DNA from: Aestuariibacter sp. A3R04
Lineage (GTDB): Bacteria; Pseudomonadota; Gammaproteobacteria; Enterobacterales; Alteromonadaceae
DNA: 64,000 nt
Direction: 5' to 3'
Assembly: GCF_018860805.1 (NCBI RefSeq)
Contig: NZ_JAHKQR010000003.1
Location: 434,001 to 498,000 of the forward strand
The notes below the pieces were generated by a model. The model saw nothing but the letters and a program-made list of their open reading frames with translations, did not search any database and had not been told where the DNA came from. Both the position numbers and the translations under genes were made by a program. Positions 37,313 to 46,562 of the stretch are shown here, one piece after another. Each line of letters begins with the position of its first letter. Within the stretch, counting starts at the first letter, position 1.

Positions 37313-38595
37313 CCAGTACTGCCACCAAACTGTCGGCGTTATTTGCTGAAAAACACGGTAGCGTGCCTTCCTCATCTCCTTACGATAAGGGGTTGATTCT
37401 GGTCGCTGTGGCACTGGCGTCACTAGGGCTTGTTATCGTGACATCTGCCTCCATGCCCGTGGCTGATCGACTGTATGGCAACCCGTTTTATTTTTCTATT
37501 CGCCACGGCATCTATTTACTGGCAGCTATTTTGGCGTCTGGCGTTGTGATGCAGGTACCTATGAATTTTTGGCGGGTTGTGAATCCGTGGCTGTTGTTAG
37601 CCGCCATCGTCCTGTTGCTGGCAGTATTGGTGCTTGGGCGCACCATCAATGGCAGTACCCGGTGGATAGTACTTGGCCCTTTGACACTGCAACCTGCTGA
37701 GCCAGCCAAACTGTTCTTTTTTACCTATCTGGCAGGGTACCTCGTGCGACGCTACGAAGAGGTCACTGAGAACATAAAAGGGTTTTTAAAGCCCTTGGTG
37801 GTGTTTTTCGTATTGGCGTGCCTGTTATTGCTGCAGCCCGATTTTGGCACCGTGGTAGTGATGTTTACCGCAACCATGGGGCTACTGTTTCTCGCCGGGG
37901 CCAGATTGTGGCAGTTTTTCGCTATTGTGTTTGTTGGGCTATTGGCCATTGTTTTTCTCATTGTGTTTGAAGAATATCGCATGCGAAGGGTTACATCTTT
38001 TTTAGATCCGTGGGCGGATCCGTTCGGGAGTGGGTACCAACTTACGCAATCTCTAATGGCCTATGGTCGCGGCAGTTGGTTTGGCCAGGGACTGGGTAAC
38101 AGTTATCAAAAACTCGAATTCCTCACCCAGGCGCATTCAGATTTTATCATGGCTATTCTGGCGGAAGAACTGGGTTTTGTGGGGGTTATTGCTGTTTTGG
38201 GGCTCATTTTGTTTCTCGTGGTTCGGGCGCTGCAAATAGGCAACCGGGCATTGGCAAAACAACGTCCCTTTGAAGGCTACCTCGCGTACAGTATTGGGAT
38301 CTGGCTGAGCTTTCAGACGGCGGTGAATATTGGCGCCAGTGCAGGCATGCTTCCCACCAAAGGATTGACTTTACCGCTGATTAGTTACGGTGGGACCAGT
38401 TTGATTGTGATGTCGGTGTCGATAGCCATGCTGTTGCGCATTGATTTTGAATTGCGGGTAGACGGGGTTCAGGCCTTAGGCCGCGGGGATAAGCGCAAAG
38501 CCGTGAAAAAGAAAACCGACGCGGTGTCTGCGTCTTCAAAGGAACAGATTACAGCCATGTTGGAAGACGTGGAGCGGGAGGCGTTGAATGACTAA
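37309..38595 (+). CDS. ftsW: Septal peptidoglycan glycosyltransferase FtsW
   Basis: The 428-residue SEDS protein has about ten membrane helices. The signatures HSDFIMAILAEELG and LPLISYGGTSL are present, as is the extracellular AQPAEPAKL-type segment (LQPAEPAKLFFF). FtsW polymerises lipid II at the septum with FtsI as cognate transpeptidase. The C-terminal tail (about 45 residues) is cytoplasmic and basic. It overlaps murG by 8 nt. Confidence 0.97.
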   Translation: MTSTATKLSALFAEKHGSVPSSSPYDKGLILVAVALASLGLVIVTSASMPVADRLYGNPFYFSIRHGIYLLAAILASGVVMQVPMNFWRVVNPWLLLAAIVLLLAVLVLGRTINGSTRWIVLGPLTLQPAEPAKLFFFTYLAGYLVRRYEEVTENIKGFLKPLVVFFVLACLLLLQPDFGTVVVMFTATMGLLFLAGARLWQFFAIVFVGLLAIVFLIVFEEYRMRRVTSFLDPWADPFGSGYQLTQSLMAYGRGSWFGQGLGNSYQKLEFLTQAHSDFIMAILAEELGFVGVIAVLGLILFLVVRALQIGNRALAKQRPFEGYLAYSIGIWLSFQTAVNIGASAGMLPTKGLTLPLISYGGTSLIVMSVSIAMLLRIDFELRVDGVQALGRGDKRKAVKKKTDAVSASSKEQITAMLEDVEREALND

Positions 38596-39661
38596 GCGCT
38601 GCCTCATCATGGCGGGTGGTACCGGTGGTCACGTGTTTCCCGGGCTTGCCGTTGCCCATCAACTCAAGGACGCAGGTTGGGAAGTGCACTGGCTGGGGAC
38701 AGCGGAACGTATGGAAGCTCAGGTAGTCCCACATCACGGTTTTCCTATTCATTTTATTCATGTAAAGGGCCTGCGTGGCAAAGGTATTGGCGCAAGAGTG
38801 AGCGGCGTGACGGCATTACTCAAAGGGTTGTTCGAAGCCAACAGAGTGATAAATCAGGTTAAGCCGCATCTAGTGTTGGGGTTTGGCGGTTATGCCAGCG
38901 GTCCTGGCGGCGTTGCCGCTTGGTTAAAGCGCATACCGTTGCTCATACACGAGCAAAATGCTGCCGCGGGTATGACGAATAGACTTCTGGGTCGCTTGGC
39001 TAAAATTATATTCCTCGGTTTTGAGCAGGCCAGAGGGGGCTTTGGTCATCACGCGAGGAAGGTACAGGTGGTGGGAAACCCGGTGAGAGATGCCATTGTG
39101 TCCTTGCCGGTGAAAACGGAAAGCCACTCGCCGTTACGAATGCTGGTTATAGGCGGTAGTTTAGGCGCCAGAGCATTGAATGAAGCCGTACCGGCAGCCT
39201 GTAAAAACCTTTACGGTTTAACCATTCGGCATCAGGCAGGCAAAGGCAATGCCGAGTCAGTTAAGCATGCTTATGGCAACGGTAGCGTGGATGTACAGGT
39301 AAGTGAGTTTATAGAGGACATGGCCAGCGCGTATGCGTGGGCCGATTTCGTCGTTTGTCGGGCCGGTGCTTTGACGGTAGCTGAGGTGGCTGCTGCGGGC
39401 TTGCCCGCAATTTTCGTGCCTCTGCCCCATGCGGTAGACGATCATCAAACGAAAAACGCGCTTTCTTTGGTCGAGGCCGGTGCAGCGAAATTAATTGCCC
39501 AGGACGAACTGGAAACGACACTGGTAAAGTATATAGAAGCCTGGTTGAGACAGCCACAGACCTGTTTGTCCATGGGGCGTCAGGCAAGGTTAGCCGCCAA
39601 AATAGAGGCAACACAGCAGGTCGTCGCACAATGCGAACTGCTGATAGGAGATAAAGCATAA
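38588..39661 (+). CDS. murG: UDP-GlcNAc:lipid I GlcNAc transferase MurG
   Basis: The 357-residue GT-B glycosyltransferase converts lipid I to lipid II on the inner membrane. Motifs include the N-terminal [40 protein letters not shown] and the nucleotide-sugar region [20 protein letters not shown]. It joins murC by a TAATG junction. Confidence 0.98.
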   Translation: MTKRCLIMAGGTGGHVFPGLAVAHQLKDAGWEVHWLGTAERMEAQVVPHHGFPIHFIHVKGLRGKGIGARVSGVTALLKGLFEANRVINQVKPHLVLGFGGYASGPGGVAAWLKRIPLLIHEQNAAAGMTNRLLGRLAKIIFLGFEQARGGFGHHARKVQVVGNPVRDAIVSLPVKTESHSPLRMLVIGGSLGARALNEAVPAACKNLYGLTIRHQAGKGNAESVKHAYGNGSVDVQVSEFIEDMASAYAWADFVVCRAGALTVAEVAAAGLPAIFVPLPHAVDDHQTKNALSLVEAGAAKLIAQDELETTLVKYIEAWLRQPQTCLSMGRQARLAAKIEATQQVVAQCELLIGDKA

Positions 39662-41106
39662 TGGTAGGTGAGAAGCCCTTTCAAAGTCCGCAAATGCGTA
39701 AAGTAGCACGTATCTTCTTTGTCGGTATTGGTGGTGCGGGAATGGGCGGTATTGCAGAAGTCCTGTTGAACGAGGGTTATGATATTGCCGGTTCTGACAT
39801 TCAGCCCGGCGCGATGACCGATCGACTACAAGGGCTTGGGGCGGACGTGTTTATTGGTCACAGTGCCGACAATGTGACCGATGCAGATGTGGTTGTAGTA
39901 TCGAGTGCAATTAATGAGGCAAACCCCGAAATTCAATATGCCAGATCTCATCGTATCCCTATTATTCGGCGGGCAGAAATGCTGGCGGAACTCATGCGTT
40001 TCCGCCACGGCATTGCGGTTGCAGGAACCCATGGTAAAACCACTACAACGAGTCTTATCGCTACCATATTTGCAGAGGCGAAATGCGATCCAACGTTCGT
40101 TATTGGCGGGTTGCTAAACAGCGCTGGCACTAATGCAAGATTAGGCAAAAGTCGTTATCTCATTGCCGAAGCCGACGAAAGTGATGCGTCGTTTTTGCAC
40201 TTGCAGCCCATGGTCTCAGTGGTAACCAATATCGAACCGGATCACATGGGGACCTACGAGGGTGACTTCAATAAAATGAAAGACACCTACATAGAGTTTT
40301 TACACAACCTGCCGTTTTACGGACAGGCGATTTTGTGCGGTGACGATCCAGTCATTCAGTCACTTCGCCCGAGGATTGGACGAAACATTTTAACCTACGG
40401 CGTCGATCCGTCGAACGATGTCAGCGCAAGAAATATTCGCCTGGGGTTCGGTCAGTCGCGTTTTGAAGTGATTCGGCCCGACAAGCCCCTGTTACACGTC
40501 ACGCTAAATCTTACGGGAATGCACAATGTGCTCAATGCGTTGGCTGCCATCAGTGTTGCAACGGACGAAGGCGTGGACGATGAAGCCATCGTCAAGGCAC
40601 TGGCGTCCTTTGGCGGAATAGGCAGGCGATTCGAAGTACTGGGTGACTATACTACGAGCAAAGGGCAGGTGTGTCTGGTGGACGATTACGGCCATCATCC
40701 CACTGAAGTTAAAGCAACGGTAGCTGCCGCTCGTTCAAACTGGCCGCAGAAACGGTTGGTGATGGTTTATCAGCCGCATCGCTATACCAGAACCCGGGAT
40801 TTGTACGAAGATTTTGTTGAAGTACTGTCTCAGGTGGACGTGTTATTACTGCTGGACGTGTATGCGGCCAGTGAACAACCCATAGACGGAGCCGATAGCA
40901 AATCGCTTTGCCGATCTATCCGATTGCGGGGACAGGTGGAACCGATTTATGTGGGCGACCCTAGCGCATTGGGTGATATTCTGGCAAACGTGATGCAGGA
41001 AAACGACGTGATAATGACCCAAGGAGCGGGTAATATCGGTCAAATTGCAAAAAAACTGGCAAAATTTGATCTCGAACCAAAAAAATTTCAACGTGAGTGG
41101 CTGTAA
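39661..41106 (+). CDS. murC: UDP-MurNAc:L-alanine ligase MurC
   Basis: The 481-residue Mur ligase adds L-alanine to UDP-MurNAc. It shows the N-terminal [20 protein letters not shown] dinucleotide-type motif, the P-loop [10 protein letters not shown] near residue 120, the [12 protein letters not shown] motif and the [10 protein letters not shown] motif. The stop TAA shares its last base with the ddl ATG. Confidence 0.98.
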   Translation: MVGEKPFQSPQMRKVARIFFVGIGGAGMGGIAEVLLNEGYDIAGSDIQPGAMTDRLQGLGADVFIGHSADNVTDADVVVVSSAINEANPEIQYARSHRIPIIRRAEMLAELMRFRHGIAVAGTHGKTTTTSLIATIFAEAKCDPTFVIGGLLNSAGTNARLGKSRYLIAEADESDASFLHLQPMVSVVTNIEPDHMGTYEGDFNKMKDTYIEFLHNLPFYGQAILCGDDPVIQSLRPRIGRNILTYGVDPSNDVSARNIRLGFGQSRFEVIRPDKPLLHVTLNLTGMHNVLNALAAISVATDEGVDDEAIVKALASFGGIGRRFEVLGDYTTSKGQVCLVDDYGHHPTEVKATVAAARSNWPQKRLVMVYQPHRYTRTRDLYEDFVEVLSQVDVLLLLDVYAASEQPIDGADSKSLCRSIRLRGQVEPIYVGDPSALGDILANVMQENDVIMTQGAGNIGQIAKKLAKFDLEPKKFQREWL

Positions 41107-42050
41107 TGGTTGACCCGGTAAATGCACAACAATTTGGACGCGTGGCCGTTATGTTCGGAGGGGACTCAGCAGAGCGGGCTGTGTCGCTGAACTCGGGTAA
41201 GGCCGTTCTAAACGCACTATTGAGGCAGGGGGTAAATGCCTGTGCATTCGATCCAAGAGAAAGGCAATTAACTGATTTAATTGAAGAAAAATTTGATCGT
41301 GTACTTATTATGTTACATGGTCGAGGTGGTGAAGATGGTGCCATGCAAGGAGCGCTACAACAGCTTGGTATCCCCTATACAGGGAGTGGTGTACTCGGGT
41401 CTGCTCTTGCCATGGACAAGATCCATACCAAACAAATTTGGCAATGTCTGGGACTATCTACTGCAAAATATCGAATTGCCGACAAAAGTGACTTTGAAGC
41501 TGGATCGTGCGGGGCTATAATGATGGAGTTGGGGAATGAAGTCATGGTCAAGCCGGCCCGGGAAGGTTCCAGTATCGGGATGGCGAGAGTGACAAGCGCT
41601 AAACAACTAGAAACTGCCATTCAAGAAGCCTTTAAATACGATAATCAGGTTTTGTTAGAGCAGTATATTGATGGCCCCGAGTTCACTGTTTCTGTTTTGC
41701 AGGGCAGGGCGTTGCCATCAATCCGCATGTCTACCCCACACAATTTTTATGATTACGCGGCCAAGTATCAGGATGATACCACCGTTTATCACTGCCCCAG
41801 CGGTTTGTCGGCAGACAAAGAAGCCGAGTTGGCTGAACTGTCACTAAGAGCATTTAATGCGCTGTCGTGCAGTGGCTGGGGCCGTATTGATGTTATGCAG
41901 GGCGCTGAAGGAGAGTTCTATCTCCTGGAGGCGAATACCGTACCTGGAATGACCGAAAAAAGCTTGGTGCCTAAGGCTGCCAATGTGGCGGGATTAGATT
42001 TCGATGCATTGACGATGGCTATACTTGCCACCAGCTTATCGGATTCGTGA
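41106..42050 (+). CDS. ddl: D-alanine--D-alanine ligase
   Basis: I chose the ATG at 41106 (TAATG junction with murC), giving 314 residues; an in-frame GTG 9 nt upstream is less likely. It is an ATP-grasp ligase with FGRVAVMFGGDSAERAVSL at the N-terminus, the PAREGSSIGMARV loop and the C-terminal EANTVPGMTEKSLVP motif. The Tyr of the active-site segment (FYDYAAKYQDD) points to D-Ala-D-Ala rather than D-lactate ligase activity. It is the DdlB-type copy usual in the dcw cluster. Confidence 0.97.
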   Translation: MVDPVNAQQFGRVAVMFGGDSAERAVSLNSGKAVLNALLRQGVNACAFDPRERQLTDLIEEKFDRVLIMLHGRGGEDGAMQGALQQLGIPYTGSGVLGSALAMDKIHTKQIWQCLGLSTAKYRIADKSDFEAGSCGAIMMELGNEVMVKPAREGSSIGMARVTSAKQLETAIQEAFKYDNQVLLEQYIDGPEFTVSVLQGRALPSIRMSTPHNFYDYAAKYQDDTTVYHCPSGLSADKEAELAELSLRAFNALSCSGWGRIDVMQGAEGEFYLLEANTVPGMTEKSLVPKAANVAGLDFDALTMAILATSLSDS

Positions 42051-42062
42051 CAAGGGCATAGG

Positions 42063-42791
42063 ATGGCAGAAGGGAAACACAAACCGATCCGCATTTGGTC
42101 AGGCGTTATTTTCCTGGCAATGGTTATCACCGGATTGATAGTGGGGGCCAAGAATATTCGCGACTATCTGCAGGACGCGCAGCGCGCACCCGTTCAGGTA
42201 GTGGATTTTTCGGGCGACTTCAGCCACGTGAACATTGTGGGACTGGAAAGATTAATCCGGGAATCTCAACCGGGAAGTTTTTTCGCACTAGATGTAAATG
42301 AAGTCTACAAACTAGTGGAATCGCAACCCTGGGTTTATCGAGCGTCGGTTCGCAAGCAGTGGCCGAACACGTTGAAGATTTATCTGGTAGAGCAAACGCC
42401 GGTTGCGCAGTGGAATGATGACTTTTTGCTGAATCCCTATGGAGATACGTTCAGCGCTCGTGCAGATGAGCAAACCCTGCCCCGGTTATACGGGCCCGGT
42501 GGCAGTGAAAAAACGGCACTGGAAGGCTATAACGCGATGCAGTCGTTGTTGGCGACGACATCAATGCCCATTGCAGAGTTGTCGTTGAGCGAGCGGTTCG
42601 CCTGGGAAGTCCAGTTGAATAATGGCGTCAGACTAAATCTGGGCCGCAAAGAATTTATTGATCGTCTGCAGCGTTTTATCGATGTTTATCCGTTGCTGGT
42701 GAAACAGCCAAAGGCTGTTAAATATGTGGATCTGCGTTATGACACCGGGCTGGCAGTAGGCTGGGTAGAAGCAGAAGACAAAGAAAGTTAA
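42063..42791 (+). CDS. ftsQ: Cell division protein FtsQ
   Basis: A 242-residue bitopic protein: short basic cytoplasmic N-terminus, one membrane helix (about residues 14-31), a POTRA domain starting VNIVGLERLIRESQPG, and a beta domain with the conserved QPWVYRASVRKQWPNTLKIY segment and a C-terminal VDLRYDTGLAVGW strand that contacts FtsB. It links the FtsBL pair to the early divisome. It sits 12 nt after ddl and 18 nt before ftsA. Confidence 0.97.
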   Translation: MAEGKHKPIRIWSGVIFLAMVITGLIVGAKNIRDYLQDAQRAPVQVVDFSGDFSHVNIVGLERLIRESQPGSFFALDVNEVYKLVESQPWVYRASVRKQWPNTLKIYLVEQTPVAQWNDDFLLNPYGDTFSARADEQTLPRLYGPGGSEKTALEGYNAMQSLLATTSMPIAELSLSERFAWEVQLNNGVRLNLGRKEFIDRLQRFIDVYPLLVKQPKAVKYVDLRYDTGLAVGWVEAEDKES

Positions 42792-42809
42792 TAAGAGTTT
42801 AGGAACACA

Positions 42810-44039
42810 ATGTCAAAAACCGCTGAGCGTAATCTGATTGTCGGTCTGGATATCGGCACCAGCAATGTGAAAGCCGTTGTCGGTGAATTGCTGGATGACG
42901 ATCAGATCAGTATTGTGGGTGTTGGAACCCATCTGGCACAAGGTATGGATAAGGGCGGTGTCAACGACCTCAATCTGGTGGTTAAGTCTGTGCAGCGTGC
43001 CGTGAGCGAAATGGAACTGATGGCGGATTGCCGTGTATCTTCTGTGTTTATGTCGATTTCAGGCCGCCATGTAAAATGCCAGAACGAGAGTGGCATGGTG
43101 CCGATTAACAACCAGGAAGTGACCCAGGAAGACGTTGACAATGTGATCCACGCCGCCCGTTCAGTGCCGATTGCTGCGGAACGCCGATTGTTACACGTGC
43201 TTCCTCAGGAATTTACCATTGATGTACAGGAGGGAATTAAAAACCCTGTAGGTATGTCTGGAGTGAGAATGGAAGCGGAAGCGCACATCATCACCTGCGC
43301 TGACGATATGGCAAAGAACCTGGTGAAGTGTATTGAGCGCTGTGAATTGCATTCTGATCAGCTTATATTCTCGGCGTTGGCTTCCAGTTATGCAGTACTG
43401 ACCGACGATGAGCGCGAGCTGGGCGTTTGTGTGGTGGATATTGGCGGCGGTACTATGGATATTGTCATTTACACCGACGGAGCTATTCGTCACACCGCTG
43501 TAATCCCGGTTGCAGGAAATCAGATCACCAGCGATATTGCGAAGATTTTCCGCACCCCAATCAGCAACGCAGAAGAAATAAAAGTGAATTATGCCTGCGC
43601 GCTGAAAGACATGGTAAGCATGGAAGAAAATATCGAAGTACCCAGTGTAGGAGGCAGACCGGCCAGAGCGATGTCGAGACATACGCTGGCGGAAGTCATT
43701 GAACCTCGCTACCAGGAATTGTTCGAACTGGTACAAAATGAGATCCGTGCCAGCGGTTTTGAAGAACAAATAGCTGCCGGTTTAGTTTTAACTGGCGGTA
43801 CAGCTAAAATGGAAGGTGCGGTGGAGTTCGCAGAAGAACTCTTCCAGATGCCTGTCAGAGTAGGTAAACCAATAAATATGCGCGGTTTATCGGAATATAC
43901 CGATGACGCAAGTTTTGCAACTGTGGTGGGTTTGCTCCACTATGGGAAAATGCAATCAGAAAATAAGAAATCCAGTAAGCAGAAGTCCGGTGAGAGTTTT
44001 TTTCAACGTGTGCAAAGCTGGTTTAAAGGCGAGTTTTAA
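42810..44039 (+). CDS. ftsA: Cell division protein FtsA
   Basis: The 409-residue actin-like ATPase starts IVGLDIGTSNVKAVVGEL (phosphate 1 motif) and has VCVVDIGGGTMDI (phosphate 2) and LTGGTAKMEG (adenosine motif). The C-terminus ends in an amphipathic helix (ESFFQRVQSWFKGEF), the membrane-targeting sequence that tethers FtsZ to the inner membrane. The ribosome site is AGGA at 8 nt. Confidence 0.98.
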   Translation: MSKTAERNLIVGLDIGTSNVKAVVGELLDDDQISIVGVGTHLAQGMDKGGVNDLNLVVKSVQRAVSEMELMADCRVSSVFMSISGRHVKCQNESGMVPINNQEVTQEDVDNVIHAARSVPIAAERRLLHVLPQEFTIDVQEGIKNPVGMSGVRMEAEAHIITCADDMAKNLVKCIERCELHSDQLIFSALASSYAVLTDDERELGVCVVDIGGGTMDIVIYTDGAIRHTAVIPVAGNQITSDIAKIFRTPISNAEEIKVNYACALKDMVSMEENIEVPSVGGRPARAMSRHTLAEVIEPRYQELFELVQNEIRASGFEEQIAAGLVLTGGTAKMEGAVEFAEELFQMPVRVGKPINMRGLSEYTDDASFATVVGLLHYGKMQSENKKSSKQKSGESFFQRVQSWFKGEF

Positions 44040-44150
44040 TTTTAATTTTTGGGGGCGCTAAGACTACGGCATACGGTCGCACGGAAGCATTCGATCGACA
44101 TCATATGACCTGGCTTAGTGTTGTTAGACGTACCAATCCGGAGAGTAAGT

Positions 44151-45314
44151 ATGTTTGAATTAATGGATAGCCACGGCGAAGAAGCCGTAATCAAAGTTAT
44201 TGGCGTCGGTGGTGGCGGTGGTAACGCCGTAGAGCACATGGTTGCTCAGAACATCGAAGGCGTTGAGTTTATCGCGGTAAATACCGATGCGCAGGTTTTG
44301 CGTAGCTCAAGTGCTGACGTCACACTACAAATAGGATCTTCTGTAACTAAAGGCCTCGGAGCTGGCGCAGATCCTAACATTGGTCGTGAAGCGGCACACG
44401 AAGACCGTGAAACCATTCGCCAGTCGCTTGAAGGGGCTGATATGGTATTCATCACTGCCGGCATGGGCGGTGGCACGGGTACGGGCGCAGCACCGGAGGT
44501 CGCTAAAATTGCCCGCGAAATGGGTATTTTGACCGTTGCCGTGGTTACTAAGCCATTCCCGTTTGAAGGCAAGAAGCGCACAGCCTTTGCCGATCAAGGT
44601 ATTGTTGAATTGGCGAAAAATGTCGATTCGCTTATTACCATTCCCAATGAAAAACTGCTTAAGGTCATGGGGCCGGGTACACCGCTGTTACAGGCGTTTG
44701 GTGAGGCCAACAACGTTCTCAATGGTGCGGTGCAAGGCATAGCTGAACTGATCACCCGCCCAGGTCTGATTAACGTCGATTTCGCCGACGTGAAAACCGT
44801 GATGTCAGAAATGGGCACAGCCATGATGGGTACAGGTGTTGCTTCAGGCGCAGATCGCGCTGAAGAAGCTGCAGAAGCGGCAATTGCCTGTCCGTTACTA
44901 GAGGATATTGACCTGTCGGGTGCCCGGGGCATTCTGGTTAACATTACTGCCGGCCCGGATTTCTCTATCGATGAATTCGAAACCGTGGGCAACGCAGTCA
45001 AAGCTTTTGCTTCAGAAAATGCGACTGTGGTGGTTGGTACTGTTATCGACATGGCGTTGGAAGACGAGTTGCGCGTAACTGTGGTGGCCACGGGTATTGG
45101 AGCAGAGCGCAAGCCGGATATCTCTCTTGTGAGTTCAGAAGGTGCTCGTTTGTCTGGTTCAGCCCGCGAGTTTGGTACGTCATCAGCGACGGAAAACCGC
45201 AGTGTTGGCACTACCGATGGCAATCAGGCCCTTAAGGTCGACAATGAAGCTCAGCCTAACAGTGATTTGGAATATCTTGATATTCCGGCGTTTTTGCGTA
45301 AACAGGCAGATTAA
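44151..45314 (+). CDS. ftsZ: Cell division GTPase FtsZ
   Basis: I chose the ATG at 44151, preceded by GGAGAG, which gives 387 residues starting MFELMDSHGEEAVIKVIGVG; an upstream GTG or TTG extension is not expected. The tubulin signature GGGTGTGAAP and the T7-loop NVDFADVKTVM are intact. A short linker leads to the conserved C-terminal peptide LDIPAFLRKQAD that binds FtsA, ZipA and ZapD (zapD is encoded at 55.3 kb). It forms the Z ring. Confidence 0.98.
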   Translation: MFELMDSHGEEAVIKVIGVGGGGGNAVEHMVAQNIEGVEFIAVNTDAQVLRSSSADVTLQIGSSVTKGLGAGADPNIGREAAHEDRETIRQSLEGADMVFITAGMGGGTGTGAAPEVAKIAREMGILTVAVVTKPFPFEGKKRTAFADQGIVELAKNVDSLITIPNEKLLKVMGPGTPLLQAFGEANNVLNGAVQGIAELITRPGLINVDFADVKTVMSEMGTAMMGTGVASGADRAEEAAEAAIACPLLEDIDLSGARGILVNITAGPDFSIDEFETVGNAVKAFASENATVVVGTVIDMALEDELRVTVVATGIGAERKPDISLVSSEGARLSGSAREFGTSSATENRSVGTTDGNQALKVDNEAQPNSDLEYLDIPAFLRKQAD

Positions 45315-45323
45315 CTTCTGAAT

Positions 45324-45348
45324 ATTTGCGGAATTAATTTTCGCAAAT
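45324..45348 (+). other. Hairpin after ftsZ
   Basis: ATTTGCG (45324-45330) pairs with CGCAAAT (45342-45348) around an AT-rich loop, 10 nt past the ftsZ stop. It has no T-tract; it may slow decay of the upstream mRNA or act as a weak terminator. Confidence 0.5.
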
Positions 45349-45402
45349 GTTGTCATAGGCAGGTGTAGTGGTGTGAAATCACGGCTGCGTATGGTCAAAA
45401 AT

Positions 45403-45431
45403 TTGACAAAATGGTCAAGTTTCTCTACAAT
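45403..45431 (+). promoter_or_regulatory. lpxC promoter
   Basis: A perfect -35 TTGACA (45403-45408) and a near-consensus -10 TACAAT (45426-45431) are separated by 17 nt. The start of transcription would be near 45438, about 30 nt before the lpxC ATG. lpxC can therefore be expressed apart from the dcw operon. Confidence 0.85.
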
Positions 45432-45466
45432 GCGCGACCGCTTTTTGAACAGGTAAAAGCAACGAC

Positions 45467-46378
45467 ATGATCAGACAACGTACAATTAAGCAATCGGTGC
45501 AAGAAACTGGCATAGGCTTGCACAAAGGGGAAAAGGTCACCATGACTCTCCGGCCTGCGCCTGCGAACACGGGAATCGTGTTCCGTCGCATTGACCTCAC
45601 CCCGTTTGTTGATATTCCTGCACGCGCTAACGCCGTGGGAAATACGCAATTGTGTACGTGCATAAATAATGATGATGGCGTCAGCATTAACACTGTAGAG
45701 CATTTACTGTCAGCCATGGCAGGCTTGGGAATTGATAACATAATTGTCGAGGTCGACAGTAATGAGCTGCCAATAATGGATGGCAGTGCCAGCCCGTTTG
45801 TGTTTTTGTTGCAATCTGCCGGTATTGAAGAGCTGAATGCGCCAAAACGGTTTATTCGAATCACTAAAACAGTGCGGGTAGAAGATGGTGATAAGTGGGC
45901 TGAATTACGCCCTTACGACGGCTTTAGGGTTGATTTTAGAATCGATTTCGAGCACCCGGTTATCAGTCAGACCCGCCAGCACATGGTTATGGATTTTGAT
46001 AGCTGTTCTTATGTTAGTGAAATAAGCCGCGCGAGAACGTTTGGTTTTATGCGTGATTTGGAATATATGAATGCGAATAATTTAGCGCTGGGTGGCAGCA
46101 TGGAAAACGCTGTAGCGCTGGACGACTTTCGCATTCTGAATCCTGAAGGACTTCGCTATGACGATGAATTCCTCAAGCACAAAATCTTAGATGCTGTTGG
46201 TGATTTGTACATGGGTGGACACAGCATTATTGGTGAGTTGTCAGCGTATAAAACCGGCCATGGGTTGAATAACATGCTGCTCAATGCCGTTCTCGAAAAA
46301 GAGGATTGTTGGGAGTATGTGACGTACGAAAATCAGGATGAATTACCCATTCGTTACGCAGAACCTGTATTGGCTTAA
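45467..46378 (+). CDS. lpxC: UDP-3-O-acyl-GlcNAc deacetylase LpxC
   Basis: The 303-residue zinc hydrolase carries out the committed step of lipid A synthesis. It starts [21 protein letters not shown], has the [15 protein letters not shown] motif with a zinc His near residue 79, and the [18 protein letters not shown] region with the remaining zinc His/Asp and catalytic His. The C-terminal tail is short and ends with hydrophobic residues (PVLA), the type used by FtsH for degradation in E. coli. It has its own promoter and a terminator. Confidence 0.98.
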   Translation: MIRQRTIKQSVQETGIGLHKGEKVTMTLRPAPANTGIVFRRIDLTPFVDIPARANAVGNTQLCTCINNDDGVSINTVEHLLSAMAGLGIDNIIVEVDSNELPIMDGSASPFVFLLQSAGIEELNAPKRFIRITKTVRVEDGDKWAELRPYDGFRVDFRIDFEHPVISQTRQHMVMDFDSCSYVSEISRARTFGFMRDLEYMNANNLALGGSMENAVALDDFRILNPEGLRYDDEFLKHKILDAVGDLYMGGHSIIGELSAYKTGHGLNNMLLNAVLEKEDCWEYVTYENQDELPIRYAEPVLA

Positions 46379-46382
46379 TAGA

Positions 46383-46410
46383 AAAACCGTCTCCCCCAGA
46401 CGGTTTTTTT
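46383..46410 (+). terminator. Intrinsic terminator after lpxC
   Basis: Perfect 10-bp stem AAAACCGTCT / AGACGGTTTT with a CCCCC loop, followed by a T-run to 46410. It ends the dcw cluster. Confidence 0.95.
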
Positions 46411-46562
46411 GTACTTATCTATTAATTTTAATACCTGTTGCTCACCAAAGTATAAGGCCTGACATCGGACCTTTTGCCATCTACATGCTATGCTAAATAC
46501 AGATTGTATCGTGCTATGCACGTTATGCTCTCTGCGCATCTGCCAATTTAGTCTTCTCAGTG

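Noticed and set aside
46510..46522. CGTGC-TAT-GCACG dyad upstream of the propeller diguanylate cyclase as an operator
   Set aside because: The arms are only 5 bp and nothing links them to a known regulator; short dyads like this occur by chance.
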